Below are positions 1-9,989 of a stretch of DNA of 64,000 bases, piece by piece. Below the pieces are notes generated by a model. That model was not told where the DNA came from, did not search any database, and saw nothing but the letters and a program-made list of their open reading frames with translations. Origin of the DNA: Ascarosepion bandense (taxonomy: Eukaryota; Mollusca; Cephalopoda; Sepiida; Sepiidae); NCBI GenBank assembly GCA_037127315.1, contig JBBBDQ010001686.1, positions 226,001 to 290,000 on the forward strand, in the 5' to 3' direction. The first letter of the stretch is position 1; each line of letters opens with the position of its first letter. The translations under genes were made by a program, and so were the position numbers.

Positions 1-180
1 AAGGTTCTATCCGCCTTATCCTCATGATCTTTTCTTCCAATTTTATCCATTGTTTTCAAGACTATTCTAAGGCAATGATGGTAATGACTTCATTGGAGGC
101 GAAAGACTCTGGGCAAGGGTAGAGTAAGTGCTCAGGTAATTTGTAGGGTTACAACTTTTTCAGTACACTAAGATAATTTG

Positions 181-495
181 GATGTGCGTTGTGGTGCAGT
201 GGATATCGACTCGGAACGAGAGATTGGAGTGCCGAGTTCGAATTCCAGTTGAATTCCTTGTATTAACTTCCGCGCAAATGCGATTGGGAAATGTATTAAT
301 CTATTTCTTTCATGATTTAACCCATTAAATAATAGGACAGATTGGGTTCTATAGCCTTGGCTGGCAACAAGTCTACCGCAAAAAGCAATGGCAACCTACT
401 GCGGGATAATCTTCTGCCCAGTCAGCCAGTCATGTCACTTTCGAGACATGGTCGCCCAAAGCGTGTATCACGTATGGCACTTAACTGACTTACTG
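181..495 (+). mobile_element. tRNA-derived SINE, near full length
   Basis: The head carries a pol III box B-like motif (GAGTTCGAATTCC at about 234-246) about 45 bases after a box A-like stretch (GTGCAGTGGATA). The body contains the family signature found throughout this window: 'gttctatagccttgg', 'caatggcaacctactgcggg', 'agacatg-tcgcccaaagcg'. The copy ends in the family's ACTGACTGA-type tail. It encodes no protein and would depend on a LINE for movement. The 61-codon frame inside it is accidental. Confidence 0.85.
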
Positions 496-610
496 AATAT
501 AATAGTTGGAATAATGATTAAGGCTTCTACTTGTCATAAAGTGTGGGATCGGTTTTCTATTGTTATGAAGTAATAAACTGATCCTCCACATATTACTACG
601 TAATAATATA

Positions 611-806
611 ATACATCACTTCTCCCTTTAGCTATGAGTCAAATAATAGGACAGATTGTTTTCTGTAGCCTTGGTTGGCAACCAGTCTATTGCAGAAAAC
701 AATGGCAACCTACTACGTAATAATCTTCTACCTAGTCAGTCATATCTCTTTCGGGACATGATCGCCCAAAGCGTATATCATGTATGGCACAAAACTGACT
801 GACTGA
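611..806 (+). mobile_element. 5'-truncated SINE, same family
   Basis: This is the 3' two thirds of the SINE at 181-495, from 'ctatgagtcaaataatagg' to 'aaaactgactgactga'. The tRNA-like head is missing. It lies about 115 bases downstream of the first copy in the same orientation, so the pair could be independent insertions or a partial duplication. Confidence 0.8.
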
Positions 807-864
807 AGTTCATTTATCAGTTTAGAGAATTGATTCATAAAATTCCTTGTTCTATATTTTTCGC

Positions 865-1735
865 TATCAAGTTTAAAGAACACAGTCTACCCTATAATTT
901 AGGGGTCTTTTAATTCAGAACTTTACTTCTGGCAGACTGTGTTTATATTCAAACTAAAATGTTCAGTCTCCCCCTATTAATTACGGATGAATATATCATT
1001 TTTTCATGGAGTAGTCCTTGTCCTATTAAAGCTAAAGAACACAGTCTACCTTATTTGTAACGGGGATTTAAATTAAAAATATCCTCTTCTTAGGTTGAAT
1101 CTGTAACCAAGGCTAAAAATCATGTCTATTCTAATATTTGCAGGTATTTTAATTCACAGATTTCTTTCTTCTAAAATGCTTGACCTGCCGAAGCTAAAAA
1201 ACACAGTCAACTCTACTGTTAACAGGGATTTGAATTTACAAAATAAAAAAAAAAACCTCTTAGACTGCTTCCATAAACAAAGGCAAAAATTCAGTCTGCT
1301 TTATTTTTTGAGGGGATATGAATTCAGATATTTCTTTCTTATAGTTTGCTTGCCCTACCAAAGCAAAAGAAAACAGTCTACCGTATTTGTAACAGGAAAT
1401 CAAATTAAAAATGTCTTCCTCCTAGAATGGTGTCATAACCAAAACTAAAAATCCAGTCTGTTATGTCCCGGGATTTGAATTTAGTAATTTCTTTCTTCTA
1501 GACAGCTTACAAAAGCGAAAGAACACAATCTACCCTTTTATAAACAAGTGTTTGAATTAAAAAGCGCCCTCCTCTTCCTAGACTGTGTCATAGCCAAAGT
1601 TAAAAATCCAGTCTGCTCTATGATTTGCGGGGATCTGAAATTAGAGATTTATTTCTTCTAGACTGATTACCCTACTAATACTAAATACTACCTTGCAAGG
1701 GATAAGATTCTAGTCTACACTTCTATTTTACGAAT
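865..1735. repeat. degenerate dimeric tandem satellite, ~160 bp period
   Basis: Two related ~80-base half-units alternate. Type A reads 'agaacacagtctaccc..tttgtaac-gggat-aattaaaaat..cctcttctta'. Type B reads 'aaaaatccagtctgc...ttgaattcagatatttctttcttctaga'. The type A key 'acagtctacc' recurs near 883, 1039, 1204, 1374 and 1525 (the 1204 and 1525 copies with mismatches), so spacing is 152-170 bases. Units have diverged by many substitutions, which suggests an old array. The 108-codon frame at 1122-1448 runs across the repeats and is not considered a gene. Confidence 0.75.
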
Positions 1736-1751
1736 CAGTAAAGTGCCAAAC

Positions 1752-1906
1752 TTGATACACGCTTGGGTGATCATGTCACGAAAGAGCGTGTGGAAAATGG
1801 ACGCATACCTTTTTCCAAGGGCAATAGTGTGAAGTGTGAAGTGAACGAAACAGAATCAATCGAAATTCGAACTCGTTTGGCCGAATCAACTAATCGCTCC
1901 AATAAT
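1752..1906 (-). mobile_element. highly diverged SINE remnant
   Basis: Read on the minus strand, this stretch holds in order a box B-like CGAGTTCGAATTTCG, the 'cccttgg' block and the 'tcatgatcacccaagcgtgtatcaa' tail region of the SINE family (last motif split here for length). The blocks are separated by a deletion. The 78-codon frame across it (1763-1999) is a by-product. Confidence 0.55.
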
Positions 1907-2140
1907 TCTCATATGTCATTGATTGCCTCGGTTTTATTTCCGGAGGGACTAGATTTGCCTTTGTGTTTATTGCCAGTCATGACAAATGAGAACCGCTGAT
2001 TTAAACTGTACAAGTTGTTAAAAAATATAATCGATCAAACAGTTTTTGTTGAATCAATAGAATCGTTTTAAAATTTTAATTATCGCTTTAAACTCGAAAT
2101 CTTTTGACGTTCAACAGCATTGTTGACTCATGTTAACTGC

Positions 2141-2226
2141 GGGTGTGTGTTGTAGTGCAGTGGATGTCGGCTCGGAATGAGAAATCGGAGAGCCGAGTTC
2201 GCATTCCAGTTGCATTCTTCGACGTG
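2141..2226 (+). mobile_element. SINE head fragment
   Basis: Only the tRNA-like head is present: 'tgtagtgcagtggatgtcgg' (box A region) and GAGTTCGCATTCC (box B with one change). It stops soon after 'gttgcattcttcg'. The SINE body is absent, so this is a 3'-truncated or deleted copy. Confidence 0.7.
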
Positions 2227-2439
2227 TTATAGCCGTCAGTTTATTAAGTGAGAACGTCGTTATTTTATCAGCGTCAAAAAGGCAAGCGATTTTATAAGAG
2301 AGAAGATAACAAGTTTTGGGACTCTGTCGTCGAATTAATAATCGTTGTTTCATTGAAGAGTATACAACATATATGTCGTTTTGGTTTCAGTTTAATTTTC
2401 GTCGAATTAGTATGGAGTATACACCAGAGTGGGTTGGTG

Positions 2440-2640
2440 CAGCCTCGTGACACTGTTACTCGGCCCGGGCACCTCTCAGTATATATTTTCTCAGATGCCT
2501 TCCAAGTTTCCCTATCCCTGGTGACTCTAAGCACGCCTTCTCCTGTTACACCGTGCAATCCTCGTTCCGTCATCCACCTGATTAGGCCCTTCGAATATGT
2601 TATCCGTTGCTTTCCCCTGTCTCTTTTTCTCTTCAAACGA
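2440..2640 (-). pseudogene. RTE-type LINE, C-terminal end fragment
   Basis: On the minus strand the translation includes KRKRDRGKQRITYSKGLIRW and, after a short gap, TRDRETWK. This matches the extreme C-terminus of RTE-type non-LTR reverse transcriptases, which end in a GR-RQR-RWLDGI..R..W-type block. Better preserved relatives in the window lie at 31940-33160 (minus) and 52495-53078 (plus). Only about 65 codons survive, with no catalytic motif. It runs straight into a MITE terminus at 2643. Confidence 0.65.
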
Positions 2641-2642
2641 AA

Positions 2643-2743
2643 CATTCTATTTTCATTTAGAATCATCCACTTAAAAATAGTATGAGATATATCATTTCTT
2701 TTAAAAAACTGGGGTGGCCTAATAATTATGGCCGGTAGTGTAT

Positions 2744-2745
<2 letters not shown>
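2643..2745. mobile_element. single terminus of a Tc1/mariner-like MITE
   Basis: About 100 bases matching the right terminal inverted repeat of the MITE at 3090-3505: 'attctattttcattta', 'aaaatagtatga', 'ggggtggcctaataattatg', ending 'gccggtagtgtata'. The partner terminus is not in normal position. In opposite orientation it resembles the left end of the 3090 copy, so the two ends face each other across 2746-3089. Confidence 0.65.

Positions 2746-2813
<68 letters not shown>
2746..2813. repeat. (AC)n-(AT)n compound microsatellite
   Basis: Roughly 20 AC units are followed by roughly 11 AT units, directly abutting the MITE terminus. The minus-strand MCVCVC-type reading frame here is a microsatellite artefact. 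Confidence 0.95.
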
Positions 2814-2825
2814 TTATGCATAGTG

Positions 2826-3002
2826 ATGATCCACGTATACTGTCTTAATATGTATTGGAAAGAATATTAAAACGTTTTGAGTTTGAAAAATTTGTTTCTG
2901 ATGAAGGACCGAGGGCGGTCTGAAATATAAAATATAATAGTAGAAATAAACAAATACTGGAACTAAACACATTTTCAAACTCAAAACGTTTTAATATTCT
3001 TT

Positions 3003-3005
<3 letters not shown>
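2826..3005 (+). mobile_element. foldback element with hammerhead-like core
   Basis: Two ~32-base inverted arms (2859-2890 and 2972-3003; key word 'aaaacgttttgag') enclose a conserved centre. The centre holds CTGATGA (2898-2904), a stem-loop GGACC-gagggc-GGTCT and GAAA (2922-2925), then TAT-aaa-ATA followed by TA at 2935-2936. That order matches the hammerhead ribozyme core. Relatives lie at 6138, 6406 and, inverted, 49904-49931. The whole lies between (AT)n tracts. Activity is unproven because stem I beside the core is poorly paired. Confidence 0.5.
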
Positions 3006-3068
<63 letters not shown>

Positions 3069-3089
3069 AGTATGTATGTATGTATTTAT
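3006..3089. repeat. (AT)n and (TATG)n microsatellite
   Basis: About 30 AT units are followed by imperfect TATG repeats. The tract lies directly between the foldback element and the MITE at 3090. Confidence 0.95.
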
Positions 3090-3505
3090 ACTCTACCAGG
3101 CATAATTATTAGGTAACCCCAGTTCTTTAGAAAAAATGATGTATTTCATACTATTTTTAAGTGGATGATTCTAAATGAAAATAGAATGGTTCGTTTGTTA
3201 TTATTACTTTGCAAAATTTTACAAGACAATGAACTAAAGATGAACTCGTCAGAATCAGCCAATTATTTTTTATTCTTTCATTAATGAAACTGCAATAAAG
3301 ATAATTATTAAGTATTTATAAATTCATTTAATGCACGTGCTATTGTGCAGTATTTGATGCATATGTTATTGTGCAGTATTGACCAAAGACCCATTCTATT
3401 TTCATTTACAATTATTCACTTGGCAATAAATACTAAAAAATAGTATGAAATACATCATTTTTTAAAACATTAGGGGTGGCCTAATAATTATGGCCGGTTG
3501 TGTAT
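3090..3505. mobile_element. non-autonomous Tc1/mariner-like MITE
   Basis: A ~415-bp element with long terminal inverted repeats. The left end reads 'aataattattaggt-accccag..aaaaaatgatgtatttcatac' in pieces, and the right end 'gtatgaaatacatcatttt..aggggtggcctaataattatg'. Inner parts match the copy at 47335-47733. No transposase frame is present. The termini look like the CAC-TACCGGCCATAATTAT class of mariner-type ends, but family assignment is inference. Confidence 0.7.
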
Positions 3506-3518
3506 ATATACATATATA

Positions 3519-3520
<2 letters not shown>

Positions 3521-3560
<40 letters not shown>
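3521..3560. repeat. (AG)n microsatellite
   Basis: About 18 AG units follow immediately after the MITE and a short TATA-rich stretch. Confidence 0.95.
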
Positions 3561-3564
<4 letters not shown>

Positions 3565-3825
3565 ATACTCATCACATTTATGTCGGCAGTTGTAACAACA
3601 GAACTCGGATTTTTCGGGTCTGATGAATCAGCTTGTTTTTAAAATTGCCGAAATAAATTCTGTATTTATAACCCTTTAATTATGTGCTGAGTTTTCTTTT
3701 CTATATTTTATATTGCTCTGGATAATCAATATTATGCTCTCTATTTTTATCTGTTTAATATTCTATATTTATTAGATAAACTTTTGGGGATTTTCCGCTA
3801 CGTTTTAACTGGTTTGTAAGTATTT
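3561..3825. other. unassigned AT-rich stretch
   Basis: No coding frame or recognisable repeat was seen. A CTGATGA followed by a distant GAAA occurs near 3615-3650, but the intervening bases do not fold into a stem. Confidence 0.5.
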
Positions 3826-3826
3826 C

Positions 3827-3867
<41 letters not shown>

Positions 3868-3870
<3 letters not shown>

Positions 3871-4185
3871 TCAGATACTTCAATCCAAGGGAAAAAAGCA
3901 GGAAGGTAAATTCCAAAAAACCCGATCCTAATTAATATTAAAAATTTATTTTAATATTAAAAAATGATACAGGAAGAGAGCTCCATGTTATAAAATATTA
4001 CAGAGCAAATATATATTAAAAAAGGATTAATTCAAAGATGTTGAATGGCCATTTCGATATGAAGATCTCCCCACGGGGGACGACACATCACTTCAGCAAG
4101 GTTTTTTCTGTTGCTGAGGTGATGTGTCGTCCCCCGTGGGGATCTTCATATCTAAATGGCCATTAAACATCTTTGAATTAATCCT

Positions 4186-4195
<10 letters not shown>
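3868..4195 (+). mobile_element. foldback element with 84-bp inverted arms
   Basis: A leader ('attcagatacttcaatccaa' onward, 3870-4010) is followed by a near-perfect palindrome. The left arm is about 4014-4099 and the right arm about 4111-4195, with an 11-base loop (ggttttttctg). Arm landmarks are 'aaaaaaggattaattcaa', 'atggccatttcgatatgaag' and 'ccacgggggacgacacatca'. The element sits between (AT)n tracts. The same leader and a shortened palindrome recur at 25551-25780, and single arms occur at 4320-4430 and 8970-9065. There is no coding capacity. Confidence 0.75.
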
Positions 4196-4225
<30 letters not shown>

Positions 4226-4419
4226 TTTAATTTTTAATTTTTATTTTGTTTTATCTTCTTTTTTTAAATTTCTTTGCAAATCTATTTAAAAAGGAAAATT
4301 AGACTGATTTTTCTCCAGTTTCTGAAAGGATTTTTCTGTTGCTGAGGTGATGTGTTATCCCCCGTGGGTATTTTCATATCGAAATGGTCATTCAACATCA
4401 TTGAATTAATCCTTTTTTA

Positions 4420-4475
<56 letters not shown>

Positions 4476-5627
4476 AAGTATGGGTGGAATAATATTCCCC
4501 TACCAAAGAACCACTATTTTTAAAAAAGTGCTCAATACAAAGTAGAGCTAATAATAATAATAATATTTATTAATAAATTATAACATTGATATGTTATAAT
4601 ATCACTACAAAAGTAGCTATTTTGTTTCGACACTTTTTGTGTCTTTTCAAGTGATGTTGTTATTTCGAAATGAATGGCTTTAAAAGGTTAAGAACAAGCA
4701 AGACCTCTTTCATCAGGGAGGCATTATTGTATGTACAATGTGGACCAATCAGAGTAAAGCAACTTTTACTTTGGAGAATATGTGGGAAGACTTAAAATTA
4801 ATCTTGGTGGGCATTGGTATTAAAATTTTATAAAATTAAGATCAGCATTATTAATTAACTATTATATCTACTATATTTTTGTTGCTAAAAAAAAAAAAAA
4901 AAAAACTATATATATATATATATTTTAACAGTTTTGTAGATTTAGAAAATTATTAATATTTTAGACGGGGGAGAGAAAAAGAACGCATACATGAATAAAC
5001 TTACAAACATTCACATATGGAGAAATATTCACAAACATTAGTAAGAAAAAAACATATACATAGTAATACACCCATGTATATATACATACACAAATTTCAA
5101 AATTTAGTTTTTATCGAGATGTCAATTTGTCTGTTAACTTTTAGGCAGACTAAATTGCTACATATTGGATACAGTCACGGCGGATTCATAAAATCACTGG
5201 CCTCATATGAATGGGGTCAGGATAGACATAATCATATTTCAATGCATGAACACATAAGCGGGAATAAATATATACTTACGCAAAAACATAAAACAAACTT
5301 AAATGCGTATGTATGTGTAAAACGTCATACATATATATATATATAGAGAGAGAGAGAGTTCAATACTGTTCATATGAAGTTATGACTGTAAGCCTCGGTT
5401 GTTTAGCTCGCGTGTGCGTGTGTCCCTGCGCATGTCAATGGTTGTATATATGTAAAATTATGTCTGTGTATGCGTAAGAGGCGTCATGACAAAATGCATA
5501 TTCCCACCAAAGTCAATCCCACCTTCAACAAAAGTTCATCAATATACGTATCTCCGTATACATCCAGTATTTTGAAATAAAATTAAAACAGTTAGTTAGA
5601 CGATCAAAAAAGCATGAAACTTAAGAA

Positions 5628-5628
<1 letters not shown>

Positions 5629-5718
<90 letters not shown>
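5629..5718. repeat. (TATC)n microsatellite
   Basis: About 22 perfect TATC units lie inside the loop of the inverted-arm element. Confidence 0.95.
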
Positions 5719-5719
<1 letters not shown>

Positions 5720-6110
5720 GTCCATACATACGTACAGATATAAATATATATATACACACTTACAAATATATATAGAAATATACATAAATATAAATACATA
5801 CACAGAAATATACACAAATATATATATATATACATATACATATACACACACACACATACAAATATATACGTATTACATATATATATATATAAACACATAC
5901 ATACACACACATACGCAAACAAACATATATATAGAAACATGGACACTTTAACAAACATATATACATGTGTAGACATATACACAAATATACACACATACAC
6001 AAACACATGCATGTACACATATACACACACACACATATATACACACACATATATACACACACATACACATACATATATATATATATATATATGATCGTAT
6101 AATACGTTTT
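5719..6110. repeat. interrupted (TA)/(CA) microsatellite field
   Basis: Mixed ATAC, ACAC and ATAT units with decayed interruptions. Frames such as MCIYVCVYMCV on the minus strand are low-complexity artefacts. Confidence 0.9.
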
Positions 6111-6119
6111 TAATTCATA

Positions 6120-6244
6120 TTTGGAAATCACTTGTTTCTGATGAAGGACCGAGGGCGGTCAGAAATATAAAACAATAATAAAATATATATATATATATAT
6201 ACACACACATACACATATACACATATATACACACATACATACAT

Positions 6245-6290
<46 letters not shown>

Positions 6291-6330
6291 TTTCAAATTC
6301 GAAATTTAAAAAAAAAATTCCTTCCCATAC
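6120..6330 (+). mobile_element. foldback element with hammerhead-like core (second copy)
   Basis: CTGATGA at 6138-6144, the ggacc-gagggc-ggtc stem-loop and GAAATATAAAA are conserved. A microsatellite has expanded at 6183-6285 between the core and the right arm ('tacattttcaaattcgaa'). Left and right arms are degenerate versions of those at 2859 and 2972. Confidence 0.5.
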
Positions 6331-6362
6331 ACACATATACATATAAAAATATTCGAACGCTA

Positions 6363-6525
6363 TCGTGAAATACGTTTCTAATTCAAATTTAAAAATCAGT
6401 TGTTTCTGATGAAGGACCGAGGGCGGTCTGAAATATAAAATATAATAAAAATAAACAAATACTGTTCAAAAAAAGTACATTTTTAAATTCAAAACTTTTT
6501 ATTAATATTCTTTCCTATACACATA
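6363..6525 (+). mobile_element. foldback element with hammerhead-like core (third copy)
   Basis: CTGATGA at 6406-6412 is followed by the same stem-loop and GAAATATAAAATATAATA as the 2898 copy. The right arm 'aaattcaaaacttttt..' (about 6485-6513) pairs imperfectly with the left arm (about 6368-6397). It lies about 70 bases downstream of the second copy, in the same orientation. Confidence 0.5.
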
Positions 6526-6529
6526 TACA

Positions 6530-6709
6530 TATACAAAAATATACAGACAAACATGTAAAGCCTACACACATATACAGATGAGTACAAATATCTACAAAAA
6601 AAAAAAAATACAAATCAGTAATTAAAGCAAATCTCAATATGTCTACAAGCACAAAAGGACAAATGTACATTTATACATACATACGTACAAAAATATATAC
6701 AGACATATA

Positions 6710-6747
<38 letters not shown>

Positions 6748-6893
6748 CGCACACACATACACATATACTTATACACATACATACACATACATACATACAT
6801 ACATACATACACATACATGCATATACAAACACATACAAACACGTACATACATAAAAAAATATATATATACATAGATATATAAACTAATATTTA
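6530..6893. repeat. interrupted (AT)/(ACAT) microsatellite field
   Basis: ATACAT, ACAT and AT blocks with short unique insertions. Reading frames on both strands here (for example 6639-6854) consist of repeated I-Y-I-H or V-C-V and are not genes. Confidence 0.9.
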
Positions 6894-7486
6894 AATATTA
6901 ATTTGCCTATATCCGATGGGTACCTCCACCCGACCTAGACGCCCCAATAATAACCTCCCCAGATGCACAATCAAGCACATATCAACACAACAAAAACTTA
7001 CAAGCAAAGAATCCAATACCGAACGCCAACCCAAATAGCCATGAGGCACTCAGTCCGACATCGATTATTGCGTCAAAACATGGCAGAGACTATACCAATA
7101 TAAGTCATTCGGCCGGAGTATAACACGTTTCACTATAGTAACGACTGACAGACCAACAAATAATAACCATCATACTCGAGGCCAACATCTCACACAATTT
7201 CTTAACTATTTATAAATTCCCTGCCCTGCAAAAACCAATGTCGGGCAGAGCACCACACAGCCACACAACCCGCCTAACAATATTAGGTCTAATGGCTGGC
7301 AAAAATAGTATAGTATATGACGAACAAAGCATCCAGCAGAGTTAACCAGAACGTCCAACCCGGATAGAAACACCCATCAAAAAGACAGTTGAGGATATTT
7401 TTCTTAATTACTTGAAAATTACAGCCCGTATTTTAATGTAAATGCTGAACTATGCTTACAATGAACTGTGAGCTCATTCCTCTGGT
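6894..7486 (-). other. probable 3' region of the Penelope-like element
   Basis: Lies directly downstream of the minus-strand PLE frame. It is less AT-rich than its surroundings, carries no open frame and shows no recognised repeat. Treating it as PLE 3' untranslated DNA is inference from position. Confidence 0.35.
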
Positions 7487-8690
7487 TTAACAGTTTAACC
7501 TTACCCTAAATTTGATAATTTCTAATTTTTCGTTGAGACAGAGGTAGCAAGGTGCACGGAGAGAGTTACAAATTCGGGCCTTTGTAAGGATTTTCCATTT
7601 AACAGTGGGTGTTTTGTTTTTTTCCTTTAAGGACCAATAGTATTTAGATAATGAGGTGCTGTGTTTATAGGAATTATTACTGAAAGATAATGTATGTTGA
7701 TACCAGCGAGTTTTAAACGAGTTCTTAGTCGAACCGATATAAAATTTTATATTACTAGGATTTTCAATTGTGGAGACGGTACAAATATAAACTATGGAGT
7801 TAACTAGACAGTTATTATGTAAAGGGCAATCTTTAGGATTTCTACAATTACAATTGCTGGTATTAGTACCTTTGTCTCTGGTACGATCACTTTGAGAATT
7901 GTGATTTACAATGCTTTTAGTATCATAATACTTTTTGAGGACTTTGTTGTTATGTTTTTTAATAATTTTTTCTAGATTATCCGTGCAACTGTAGCTTAAC
8001 TTGAGAGTATTGTTGTTAAATATTTTACTAAGAGGATTAGTTTTTGGAAAGTGTTTGTTAATTAATTTTAAGAATTTATTTCCTACTTTAGTTTTAACCA
8101 ACAAATTGTAGGGAGGGGTAAACCATATTATTTTTCTAGATCTTTTCTTGCTATTATCATAGTTAGTAGGGTTTTTGTATTTAAAATCAGCGGCCTTATA
8201 ACCGCTGTTTCTGAGTGCAGAATTGTAAAATTTACTATGTCTATCAAAAATTACTTTACTAGAAGAGTTGTTGCTCAGTCTAGATTCGATAGAAGAAGGT
8301 ATATGTTTAATGACTGATGGGGGATGGTTGGAATGAGGATTAATGTATATAGGATTAGAGTTAGCCTTCATGTAAGGTTGGAAAGAATTATTATTAAGGT
8401 CCAGAGTAATATCTAAAAAGTTTACTTGTTTAATGTTAGTCGTGATTTCTACTTTAAGCCCTAAACTCTTTAATTCTCTATGTATTATCTTCCTAATACG
8501 ATCTACCTTAATTTTAGTGGAATCTCTAACAATCAGTAAACCAACATCTCTATATAAACCTATACTATCCGTATTTATACCCTCGTAAGCTGTTAAATTA
8601 TAGAGAATGAATAATCCCACAGGATCAGAGGCTTCAGCCGAATCTAGTGAACCCATAGCAATGTCAAAGTATTCCCCTGAGGTTTTTTTT
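7487..8690 (-). pseudogene. Penelope-like RT C-terminus plus GIY-YIG endonuclease
   Basis: A 389-codon open frame (8656-7487) that continues in frame upstream as EYFDIA to about 8685. The order is RT palm end (MGSLDSAE..VGLFILYNL, LYRDVGLL), the thumb-like block VNFLDITLDLNNNSFQPYMK, then PIYINPHSNHPPSVIKHIP, a Cys-rich linker (CNCRNPKDCPLHNNC) and a GIY-YIG nuclease (IVYICTV..KFYIGSTKNSFKTRWYQH). These are hallmarks of endonuclease-bearing Penelope-like elements. The catalytic box reads RDV (8543-8551), where the family has two aspartates, so this copy's RT should be dead even if it were complete. Fingers and the first palm motifs are missing: the frame begins at the junction with the inverted arm. 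The long open frame nevertheless suggests fairly recent insertion. Confidence 0.9.
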
Positions 8691-8933
8691 CCCTGATGAA
8701 AGAGGTCTTGCTTGTTCTTAACCTTTTAAAGCCATTCATTTCGAAATAACAACATCACTTGAAAAGACACAAAAAGTGTCGAAACAAAATAGCTACTTTT
8801 GTAGTGATATTATAACATATCAATGTTATAATTTATTAATAAATATTATTATTATTATTAGCTCTACTTTGTATTGAGCACTTTTTTAAAAATAGTGTTT
8901 CTTTGGTAGGGGAATATTATTCCACCCATACTT

Positions 8934-8973
<40 letters not shown>

Positions 8974-9250
8974 TAAAAAAGGATTAATTCAATGATGTTG
9001 AATGACCATTTCGATATGAAAATACCCACGGGGGATAACACATCACCTCAGCAACAGAAAAATCCTTTCAGAAACTGGAGAAAAATCAGTCTAATTTTCC
9101 TTTTTAAATAGATTTGCAAAGAAATTTAAAAAAAAGAAGATAAAACAAAATAAAAATAAAAACAAATAACCAAAAAAAGAAAAAAATTAACATCGTCTGA
9201 GTTCGCAAAAAAAAGGAAAGAGAATTGTAACTTAAAAGTTAACAGACGGC

Positions 9251-9274
9251 TTGCAGTTTATTAAATCTGACATG

Positions 9275-9324
<50 letters not shown>

Positions 9325-9349
9325 CATGTCAGATTTAAACTGCAAACAT
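9251..9349. repeat. palindromic (CT)n-(AT)n-(AG)n foldback
   Basis: A near-perfect ~100-bp palindrome. The arms 'ttgcagttta..aaatctgacatg' and 'catgtcagattt..aaactgcaa' enclose (CT)n, (AT)n and (AG)n. It would fold into a long hairpin or cruciform. No terminal features or coding. Confidence 0.85.
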
Positions 9350-9359
9350 TGTGTTTGCT

Positions 9360-9657
9360 TATTTTTAATAAATCCATTTAAACTCACGGATAATCTTTCA
9401 CGTATTATAATTGAAAGTTGTCAGAAATGAGCTGTAACGTTTTCAGATTTTATTATCATTCAGTTCATAATGTTCCCAAGTACTTTCCTTCCCAGATCAT
9501 CTTCAGGGGTCTGAGTTGTGGTAACAAAAAGTAACCGCAAAACTGTTTTGCCAAAATTTACTCTAAATTTTTTCCCGCTTCAAATATAAGGCTGACAAAT
9601 TTCTTAGCCTTCATTAGAACATGAAAATTATCCAAAATGGAATTTTTTATATGTTGT
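9360..9657. other. unassigned stretch before SINE
   Basis: AT-rich and non-coding. No recognised repeat, apart from flanking the SINE target site at 9658. Confidence 0.4.
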
Positions 9658-9669
9658 AATGTCATGGTC

Positions 9670-9977
9670 GAGGATGTGCGTTGTGGTGCATTGGATGTCT
9701 GCTCGGAACGAAAAATCGGGGAACAGAGTTCGAATTCCACCCGAATTCATTGCATTCACTTACGCGCAAATACCCTTAGGAAAGGCATTAATCCGTCTCT
9801 TCCTTCCAGTTATGGGTTAAATAACAGGACAGATTGGGTTCTATAGCCTTGGTCGGCAACCAGTCTACCGCAGAAAGCAATGGCAACCTGTTGCGGGATA
9901 ATCTTCTGCCAGTCAGTCATGTCTCTTTCGAGACATGATCGCCCAAGCGTGTATCACGTATGGCACTTAACTGATTG
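9670..9977 (+). mobile_element. full-length SINE with target-site duplication
   Basis: A complete ~308-bp copy running from 'aggatgtgcgttgtggtgca' to 'gcacttaactgattg', with box B-like GAGTTCGAATTCC. It is flanked by the 12-base direct repeat AATGTCATGGTC (9658-9669 and 9978-9989), the expected product of LINE-type retrotransposition. This copy and the one at 59321 define the SINE ends. Confidence 0.92.
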
Positions 9978-9989
9978 AATGTCATGGTC

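Larger units (their letters stand above)
4232..9160 (-). mobile_element. Penelope-like element between ~480-bp inverted arms
   Basis: The left arm (about 4232-4720) is repeated in reverse complement at about 8691-9160. Matching landmarks are 'aagtatgggtggaataatat', 'aaaaagtgctcaatacaaag', 'acactttttgtgtctttt' and 'ctttaaaaggttaagaac'. Each arm includes an (AT)n block and one arm of the foldback family at 3868. A minus-strand PLE coding remnant (7487-8690) begins within a few bases of the right arm's inner end. Penelope elements are known for 5' truncation joined to repeat arms in inverted orientation, and that is how I read this arrangement. Microsatellites and further foldback pieces fill 5600-6890. 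Confidence 0.7.

Noticed and set aside
181..260. Functional tRNA gene in the SINE head
   Set aside because: Box B-like motif present but no tRNA cloverleaf, no acceptor pairing, and many near-identical dispersed copies.
3610..3655. Hammerhead candidate at CTGATGA..GAAA
   Set aside because: The bases between the two core motifs do not form stem II and there is no stem III or cleavage triplet in place.
5710..6872. Long frames of V-C-V-Y or I-Y-I-H residues on both strands
   Set aside because: They translate (CA)n and (TA)n microsatellites and lack start context or domains. The same holds for 21381-22377, 46458-47030 and 50806-51033.
8685..8760. Hammerhead candidate in the PLE arm (CTGATGAAAGAGG)
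   Set aside because: No stem II closes before the next GAAA about 50 bases away, and no plausible stem III follows.
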